DNA of 10,595 nt from JAYTQG01 sp043746815. Lineage in GTDB: Bacteria > Actinomycetota > Thermoleophilia > Miltoncostaeales > Miltoncostaeaceae. The position numbers were made by a program, and so were the translations under genes. The notes beneath the pieces are model-generated. The model did not search any database and was not told the DNA's origin. It saw nothing but the letters and a program-made list of their open reading frames with translations. The stretch covers positions 1 through 10,595 of the forward strand of contig JAYTQG010000094.1 of the NCBI GenBank assembly GCA_043746815.1, given 5' to 3'. Positions 6,490 through 10,595 of this stretch are shown piece after piece. Every line of letters begins with the position of its first letter. The stretch's first letter is position 1.

Positions 6490-7527
6490 GTGATCCGGCG
6501 CATTCTGACGATCCTCCTTCTGCTCGGCCCGGCTGTTGTCGTCGCAAACCTCCTGGGTGCTCCCGAGCTCGTCATCTTCGTTGTCGCTGCGGTTGCGTTG
6601 ATTCCCTTGGCGTGGATTATCGGCGAGGCGACTGAGCACGCCTCGCACCACACCGGTCCCGGCATCGGAGGCTTCCTGAACGCTTCGTTCGGAAATGCTC
6701 CGGAGCTCATCATCGCCCTCTTGGCTGTCAACAACGGCCTCGCCGACGTGGTGCGCGGGTCACTCATGGGCTCGGTTGTCAGCAACCTGCTTCTTGTCTT
6801 CGGCGTGTCGATGGTTGCTGGCGGTCGAGGGAGCGTCGACAAGGTGTCCTCCCTCGTCTCGTTGGGTCTAGCCGGGCTGGCGACCGCGCTGTTCGTCTGG
6901 CCCTCGGTTGCTGGCCGAAGCGGCGACCCGGAGCGTCACTCGCTTGCTGTTGTGTCCCTGTCGATCGCGATTGTCCTACTCGTGTTGTATTTCGCGGTGA
7001 TTGTCGTGGCGCTGCGTCGACACCACCGAATGCATGTGTCCGACGAGTCGGAAGACTTCGCTGGCTGGCCGCTCCAGCGCTCCCTCATTGCGCTATTCGC
7101 CGCGACTGTCGTGACGGCGTTCGTGGCGGAGGCACTCGTGGGGACGCTCGAGACGTTCTCCGAACGGGCGGGCATCTCCCAGTTCTTCGTCGCCGCAGTG
7201 ATCGTCGCCATTGTCGGCAACGCTGCCGAGCACGGTGGTGCGGTTGTCGTCGCCGCCCGAGGGCAGATGGAACTTGCCGCGGAGATCGCCCTGTCCTCGG
7301 CAGCGCAGGTCGCGGTGCTCGTCATCCCCGCGGTCGTGCTCGGATCCTTCGCCCTCACGCCGCTCCCCCTCTCGTTTCGCCCAATCGAAATCGGCGCGAT
7401 CGGCGGCTCGATCATCCTCACGGCGGCCGTCCTTCACGGTGGTAAAACCAGCCGTCTCAAGGGCACGATCCTGATCCTCGCCTACGTCGCCGTCGCCGTC
7501 GCCTTCTTCCTCGCGGGTGATCGTTAA
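6490..7527 (+). CDS. CAX-family Ca2+/H+ antiporter
   Basis: A 345-residue polytopic inner-membrane protein of the Ca2+:cation antiporter superfamily (CAX), expected to expel calcium in exchange for protons. The two alpha-repeat signatures are visible. The first is GNAPELIIALLAVNNG (68-83, Glu72), preceded by the family-typical GEATEHASHHTGPGIGGFLN. The second is GNAAEHGGAV (243-252, Glu247), followed by ALSSAAQVAVLVIP. About ten or eleven hydrophobic helices are present, with a charged loop near RRHHRMHVSDESEDF between the two halves. The open frame extends back to 6349, but that part is antisense to the sigma gene and not membrane-like. GTG 6490 starts exactly at the first helix and sits 8 bp after TAGTAT. 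There is no close ribosome site, so leaderless translation is likely. The TAA is 4 bp from the first REP element, and the last codons are duplicated 89 bp downstream. Confidence 0.92.
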   Translation: MIRRILTILLLLGPAVVVANLLGAPELVIFVVAAVALIPLAWIIGEATEHASHHTGPGIGGFLNASFGNAPELIIALLAVNNGLADVVRGSLMGSVVSNLLLVFGVSMVAGGRGSVDKVSSLVSLGLAGLATALFVWPSVAGRSGDPERHSLAVVSLSIAIVLLVLYFAVIVVALRRHHRMHVSDESEDFAGWPLQRSLIALFAATVVTAFVAEALVGTLETFSERAGISQFFVAAVIVAIVGNAAEHGGAVVVAARGQMELAAEIALSSAAQVAVLVIPAVVLGSFALTPLPLSFRPIEIGAIGGSIILTAAVLHGGKTSRLKGTILILAYVAVAVAFFLAGDR

Positions 7528-7531
7528 CCCC

Positions 7532-7569
7532 GGGGTCAGACCCGGGTCAGACCCCCTTAACATTCGGCG
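7532..7569 (+). repeat. REP element copy A
   Basis: Two tandem copies of the 11-bp palindrome GGGTCAGACCC (central A unpaired) followed by CCCTTAACATTCGGCG. It begins 4 bp after the antiporter stop and may act as a terminator for that gene or as a RAYT target. Confidence 0.8.
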
Positions 7570-7620
7570 GCGGGCCGAACGTCTCCGTCGCCCGCTTCCT
7601 TGCGGGGGATCGTGCAACCC

Positions 7621-7658
7621 GGGGTCAGACCCGGGTCAGACCCTCTTAACATTCGGCG
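7621..7658 (+). repeat. REP element copy B, overlapping the transposase stop codon
   Basis: Same structure as copy A with one C-to-T change (CCCTCTTAAC). The TGA stop of the RAYT gene (7636-7638 on the minus strand) lies within one GGGTCTGACCC palindrome, so the last residues of the transposase (APNVKRV) are encoded by the REP itself. Confidence 0.8.
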
Positions 7659-8262
7659 CGCGGCCAAGGCTTCGGGAGAGTCCGCTACTGACCTGCGGAC
7701 TCCAAACCGTTTTGTCGTCATGCAGCGAGACGAATTCGGCGAACGATCGTCGCGCGGCATCGGGGTCGCAATCGAACAATGCAAGCAATTCCGATGGGTT
7801 GGCGAACGCTGGCGCTCGGCCGGGTACAACCGTCCCGGCGTAGCTGGACCACCTCCAATCGTCCGGGCGCCCACAGAGCCCTGCCCGGACTGGATTGCGC
7901 AGCACGTAGCGCGCGAGACCCAGCAAGTAGGCGTCGTCTTCGACGAGAATTGCTCCGTAGCGGCCCTGGAGGAGTGGGCCCTGCCGTTCGTGGCGTTGGT
8001 TGAATCGCTGACAGTACGAGCTATTCAGATCTCGCATTCCGACCGTCAGGTTGCCGTCCGGCGTCTCGACCACGAGGTGATAGTGGTTACCCATCAGGCA
8101 GTACACGGGCACATTCCAATGATGTCGCGATGCGATGCGCTCGAGTCTCGACAGGAAGGAGAAGTGGTCCGAGTCGTCGAGAAACATCTTGCGTCGGTCG
8201 TGCCCCCGGGCAAACACGTGATACGTCGCACCGGGGTATTCGGTTCTGGCGAGGCGGGGCAT
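7636..8262 (-). CDS. REP-associated tyrosine transposase (RAYT, Y1/HUH superfamily)
   Basis: A 208-residue protein related to IS200/IS605 TnpA. Such enzymes nick and join single-stranded DNA at REP hairpins. The N-terminus MPRLARTEYPGATYHVFARG and the segment following are typical of the Y1_Tnp fold. The HUH motif is intact: His60 and His62 in MGNHYHLVVE. The likely catalytic tyrosine is Tyr119 in LARYVLRNPVRAGL, followed by the family-typical PDDWRWSSY. Length and motifs suggest an active enzyme. ATG 8262 matches the family start but has no clear Shine-Dalgarno. The gene is flanked by REP elements A and B on its 3' side and C on its 5' side, and its stop codon is inside REP B. Like other RAYTs it is probably vertically kept, with REP elements elsewhere in the genome as its substrates. 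Regulation is unknown; a 13-bp hairpin lies 21 bp upstream. Confidence 0.92.
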   Translation of the reverse strand: MPRLARTEYPGATYHVFARGHDRRKMFLDDSDHFSFLSRLERIASRHHWNVPVYCLMGNHYHLVVETPDGNLTVGMRDLNSSYCQRFNQRHERQGPLLQGRYGAILVEDDAYLLGLARYVLRNPVRAGLCGRPDDWRWSSYAGTVVPGRAPAFANPSELLALFDCDPDAARRSFAEFVSLHDDKTVWSPQVSSGLSRSLGRAPNVKRV

Positions 8263-8282
8263 AGAGAGACGCTAACGCCAAC

Positions 8283-8317
8283 GTGGCGGATCTCAAGGGA
8301 ACGCTGAGATCCGCCAC
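8283..8317. repeat. Perfect 13-bp inverted repeat upstream of the RAYT gene
   Basis: GTGGCGGATCTCA (8283-8295) and TGAGATCCGCCAC (8305-8317) are exact inverted copies with a 9-nt loop. There is no T-run on the minus side and only AAA on the plus side. It differs from the REP palindrome. It may be a second structured site for the transposase, a terminator insulating the gene, or an mRNA leader structure. Confidence 0.65.
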
Positions 8318-8363
8318 AAAGGTGACTCACCCGCGTGTGCTGTCGACACGTTCGCGATGGGGC

Positions 8364-8394
8364 GGGGTCAGACCCGGGTCAGACCCCCTTAACA
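8364..8394 (+). repeat. REP element copy C, next to the beta-propeller gene stop
   Basis: Its 31 bases are identical to the start of copy A (two GGGTCAGACCC palindromes, then CCCTTAACA). It runs into TAACAATTGTTA (8390-8401), a 12-bp palindrome holding the TAA stop of the beta-propeller gene on the minus strand. Read on the minus strand it may serve as that gene's transcription terminator. Confidence 0.75.
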
Positions 8395-8398
8395 ATTG

Positions 8399-10435
8399 TT
8401 ACGGGGTATCGAAGTGGTCCCAGGCGGTTTTCGTGAGGGTGTCAAGCGTGCTTGACAGGACCCCGGAAGACGAGACCGTGAAGAGGGCACCGTTGGCGAC
8501 GAGGGCGCGATCGATGGGGGTCGCCCAGTCTTGGCGGCGGGGGTGCTCGACGCTTCCGGCCTTCGTGAGCTTGTCGCCGGAGACCCGCAGACCCAGGGCG
8601 GTGACGATCGGCAGGACGGGAGCCGAGGGCGCGCCTGCGCTTGGGGCATCCTGGGGGTAGACCGTCACCGGGAGCACCGCGAGGCCGGTTGCGGGCCAGT
8701 AGAGGAATGCGTGGTGATCCCACTGAGCGCTGGACCAGCTGTCTGGCACCTTGACGCGATCAGTGCGCTTTGGCGCGTCGGGGTTCGAGACGTCGAAGAG
8801 TGACACCTGCGTCCCGTTGACACGCCCATTCGCATCGGCGTCCTGACCGATGCCAAGAAGCTTGCCGTCGCCGACTGGGTGAAGGTAGGCGGAGTAGCCC
8901 TGGAGCTTTAGCTCCCCGCGGACACGAGGGGCGCGCGGCCGTGAGAGGTCGACGACATACAGCGGGTCGGTTTGACGGAACGTCACCACGTAGGCACGGT
9001 CGCCGATGAAACGGGTGGAGTAGATCCGCTCGCCCTTGCCGAGGCCACCAACCTGACCGAGCTTTGCGATCACCCCACCAGCCTCGCTGAACGTCGTCAC
9101 GAAGCTCCCGGGGTCGTCACCCTCCTGGCCACCCCACCACGGCGGGGCGTCGGTCGAGGCGACTCGCAGGACACCGTTCTCTTCCGACATCGAGAACTGG
9201 TTGTTCAGCCAGCCACGCACTTGGCCGCTGGCCTTGTAGTCAGTGACGATGGGGGAAGAGATGTCGAACCGGTGGAACTGAGTCGTCACAACCGGTTCTG
9301 ACGTGGCCGTCTGCTGCTCAGGGACGAACCAGCGCTGGGTCGCGACGTACAGGCTGTTCTTAGAGGCGTACACCAGCTCGCCATCGGTCATCACCGCGTC
9401 GGCATCGACCGGATCAAAGCCCTTGGAGAGGTCGATCGTGAGGATACTCAGCATCCCCAGCCCCGACATCGTCGGCGGCACGCTGACACGGTTGCAGCCG
9501 AGCAGACGGCTTTCGTGGCTCGCCCCGCCCGGATCCGTGACCGTGATCTTTGGGATCCAGTTTGCGAATGTGGAGTTCTCGATCACCGCCTTGTTGGCGG
9601 CGAGCGCGTCTGCCTTCGCCGAGTCCGTGTCGTCCTTCGCGAAGACGACGGACAGGTCGCGCGGCCGTGAGGAAACGACGATCCGCGCGGTGCTCCCGGT
9701 CAGTCGGCCTGAGACGTAATTTCCATCAATCGTCATCGAGCGCCCAAATGCCATATGGGCGGGATCGCTGATGTCAATCTCGGCGAGGAGGACCTGTCCG
9801 GTCGCGCCCTGCCAGTAGGGAGCGGCGATCTTTCCGCTGGAGCCAGGTGCCGTTGTCTGGGGTTTCACGACGGCTTGACCGACCAGCAGGAGGCGGTCGC
9901 CCACCTTCAGGAGTTCGCCGTTCCAGGCGAGGTTCTCCAGCGCGAGCGATCCCAACACCGTTGGTTTCCCATTCGCAAGGTCCACGGCGTAGATCCGATT
10001 GTTCTGGATCGTGTACATCCGGTTACCGTCGGTCTTGACGGTGTCCGGCTCGTCGACGCCAGCCTCCTGATTGTTGGTGCCGGAGAAGTCGACGCCTTCG
10101 GTCTGCGGGGCTGCCGTCTTGGCTACGGCCCCCGACGCGGCGGTGGGCGCTGTCACCCCACCGCGCACCGCGGCAACGTCACCTTCGAATGCGAGCGGGT
10201 TGAAGTACCCGTCGATTCCCCACGGACGTGCGAGGGGCAACGCCCGGGCCTTGATCGTCGCGAGGAGCGAGTCGCAGCTGTTGTACTCCTTCAGGCGAGC
10301 CACCTTCGCGGCCTTGATCGCCTTCGCCTTCGGGCGGGGAGGTGCGGCCTGGGCGACACCGACCGCACCAACCGCGAGCGCCGCGGTGGACAGAATCGCT
10401 GCGATGGACTGACGTTGGTGTCGACGGTGTGCCAT
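8399..10435 (-). CDS. Secreted beta-propeller protein (Beta_propel family, PF09826-like)
   Basis: A 678-residue exported protein. Residues 1-30 are a signal peptide (basic AHRRHQRQ, hydrophobic SIAAILSTAALAVGAVGVA, cleavage near AQA-AP). The family hallmark FSGTNNQEAGVDEPDTVKTD is around Asp128, followed by repeated beta-strand blades such as NRIYAVDLANGKPTVLGSL. Late signatures include YLHPVGDGKLLGIGQDAD and WDHHAFLYWPATGLAVLPV (Asp573). Function is not known for the family; the propeller probably binds a ligand or protein at the cell surface, and no catalytic motif is recognised. The frame is open to 10582, but ATG 10435 is chosen because AGGAGGG (10449-10443) sits 7 bp before it and the signal peptide begins there. 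It is preceded by its own promoter-like boxes and followed at once by REP C, so it looks monocistronic. Confidence 0.88.
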   Translation of the reverse strand: MAHRRHQRQSIAAILSTAALAVGAVGVAQAAPPRPKAKAIKAAKVARLKEYNSCDSLLATIKARALPLARPWGIDGYFNPLAFEGDVAAVRGGVTAPTAASGAVAKTAAPQTEGVDFSGTNNQEAGVDEPDTVKTDGNRMYTIQNNRIYAVDLANGKPTVLGSLALENLAWNGELLKVGDRLLLVGQAVVKPQTTAPGSSGKIAAPYWQGATGQVLLAEIDISDPAHMAFGRSMTIDGNYVSGRLTGSTARIVVSSRPRDLSVVFAKDDTDSAKADALAANKAVIENSTFANWIPKITVTDPGGASHESRLLGCNRVSVPPTMSGLGMLSILTIDLSKGFDPVDADAVMTDGELVYASKNSLYVATQRWFVPEQQTATSEPVVTTQFHRFDISSPIVTDYKASGQVRGWLNNQFSMSEENGVLRVASTDAPPWWGGQEGDDPGSFVTTFSEAGGVIAKLGQVGGLGKGERIYSTRFIGDRAYVVTFRQTDPLYVVDLSRPRAPRVRGELKLQGYSAYLHPVGDGKLLGIGQDADANGRVNGTQVSLFDVSNPDAPKRTDRVKVPDSWSSAQWDHHAFLYWPATGLAVLPVTVYPQDAPSAGAPSAPVLPIVTALGLRVSGDKLTKAGSVEHPRRQDWATPIDRALVANGALFTVSSSGVLSSTLDTLTKTAWDHFDTP

Positions 10436-10467
10436 TCGAAGTCCCTCCTCGGGGGTGTGCATTTCCC

Positions 10468-10497
10468 CTTCTACGCCACTGGAGGTGGTTCTGTCAC
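10468..10497 (-). promoter_or_regulatory. Candidate promoter of the beta-propeller gene
   Basis: On the minus strand GTGACA (10497-10492, five of six to TTGACA) and TAGAAG (10473-10468, four of six to TATAAT) are 18 bp apart. Transcription would start near 10461, giving a leader of about 26 nt that contains the strong Shine-Dalgarno at 10449-10443. Confidence 0.4.
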
Positions 10498-10502
10498 CAA
10501 AC

Positions 10503-10519
10503 CGGTTCGAGGCGAACCG
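10503..10519. repeat. Inverted repeat just upstream of the -35 box, possible operator
   Basis: CGGTTCG (10503-10509) and CGAACCG (10513-10519) are exact inverted copies with a 3-bp spacer, 5 bp upstream of the candidate -35 box of the beta-propeller gene. The position suits an activator site. It lies between two divergent starts if the ORF at 10570 is real. Confidence 0.35.
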
Positions 10520-10569
10520 ATCCCTAAGGATTGAGGTCCGCCCAATGGGACGAGATTGGGAGTGCTGCG

Positions 10570-10595
10570 ATGCGCTCACCAAGCCAAACCTGCTG
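10570..10595 (+). CDS. Possible start of a divergent gene, cut by window end
   Basis: ATG at 10570 is preceded by GGGAG (10558-10562) with a 7-nt spacing, and reads MRSPSQTC before the window ends. Eight codons are too few to judge coding or function; only the ribosome site and its divergent position support it. Confidence 0.2.

Larger units (their letters stand above)
7498..7665 (+). repeat. Tandem duplication (period 89 bp) of antiporter 3' end plus REP
   Basis: 7498-7576 and 7587-7665 align without gaps, with 11 mismatches in 79 columns by hand count. The first copy contains the real last codons and TAA of the antiporter. In the second, TAA has become GCA and the copied tail still reads FLAGDR. 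Each copy also carries one REP element. It is a non-coding relic, not a gene. Confidence 0.7.
7532..8394. mobile_element. RAYT/REP unit (REP-associated transposase with three REP elements)
   Basis: The unit fills the convergent gap between the antiporter and beta-propeller genes. It comprises REP copies A and B, the transposase gene on the minus strand, a perfect hairpin and REP copy C. All three REPs have the same orientation. RAYTs are known as domesticated IS200/IS605-like enzymes linked to REP sequences. No target-site duplication or second transposase is visible, so this is probably a resident single-copy gene and not a classic insertion sequence. Exact ends are my choice (outer REPs). 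Confidence 0.6.

Noticed and set aside
5859..6842. Full 327-aa version of the sigma factor ORF
   Set aside because: The extra N-terminal 141 codons are antisense to the antiporter and its promoter, are Thr/Arg/Pro-rich, and match no sigma factor region. ATG 6419 is the family-typical start.
7532..8394. CRISPR array suggested by repeated GGGTCAGACCC units
   Set aside because: Only three irregularly spaced units, partly from a tandem duplication, around a RAYT gene; no equal-length spacers and no cas genes.
9755..10534. 259-aa plus-strand ORF opposite the beta-propeller gene start
   Set aside because: Antisense to the signal peptide and family hallmark of the propeller protein; no domain of its own.
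10436..10582. N-terminal extension of the beta-propeller protein to 10582
   Set aside because: It would bury the signal peptide internally, while a strong Shine-Dalgarno sits 7 bp before ATG 10435.

Overview
The window looks like chromosomal DNA of a high-GC actinobacterium. The Ala/Arg-rich proteins, the sigma factor–small protein–TPR/CHAT cassette and the secreted Beta_propel-type protein would suit the Thermoleophilia/Solirubrobacterales or a Streptomyces-like relative. That placement is inference from protein style only; no taxonomic marker gene is present.

Left part, plus strand (1-2766): the 3' end of an unrecognised single-pass membrane protein gene, then two secreted M23 (LytM-type) peptidoglycan endopeptidase genes in tandem. 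The first encodes a PG_binding_1 domain plus M23. It appears to begin at a non-canonical ATC codon behind a perfect Shine-Dalgarno, because the whole signal peptide lies upstream of the first ATG. It also has a recognisable promoter and a structured leader. The second is an EnvC/PcsB-like protein with a long coiled coil and a C-terminal M23 domain. Both have intact zinc-site residues and probably act in the wall during growth or division.

Middle part, minus strand (6419 down to 2761): a compact three-gene operon of an ECF sigma factor, a 147-aa protein with a helical N-terminus and a predicted beta-sandwich C-terminus, and an 883-aa TPR-CHAT protein with an intact caspase-like His/Cys dyad. 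Gene spacing is 18 bp and then a 16-bp overlap. This is the most interesting locus in the window. The component list (TPR-CHAT protease, small middle protein, ECF sigma factor) matches the output arm of type III-E CRISPR (Csx29, Csx30, RpoE), yet no CRISPR array or gRAMP gene is present. It may be a stand-alone protease-to-transcription switch.

Right-middle (6420-7527): a 70-bp divergent promoter region separates the sigma gene from a CAX-family Ca2+/H+ antiporter gene. Both genes have a -10-like box 7-8 bp before the start codon, which suggests leaderless mRNAs.

Convergent gap (7528-8398): a REP-associated tyrosine transposase (RAYT) with three REP elements built from GGGTCAGACCC, a perfect 13-bp hairpin, and an 89-bp-period tandem duplication that copied the antiporter's 3' end together with the REP.

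Right end (8399-10595): a secreted Beta_propel-family protein on the minus strand with a clear Shine-Dalgarno, candidate promoter and upstream inverted repeat, and possibly the first codons of a divergent gene at 10570. Stretches not assigned to genes are promoters, leaders, REPs and hairpins as listed. No tRNA, rRNA or CRISPR array was seen.
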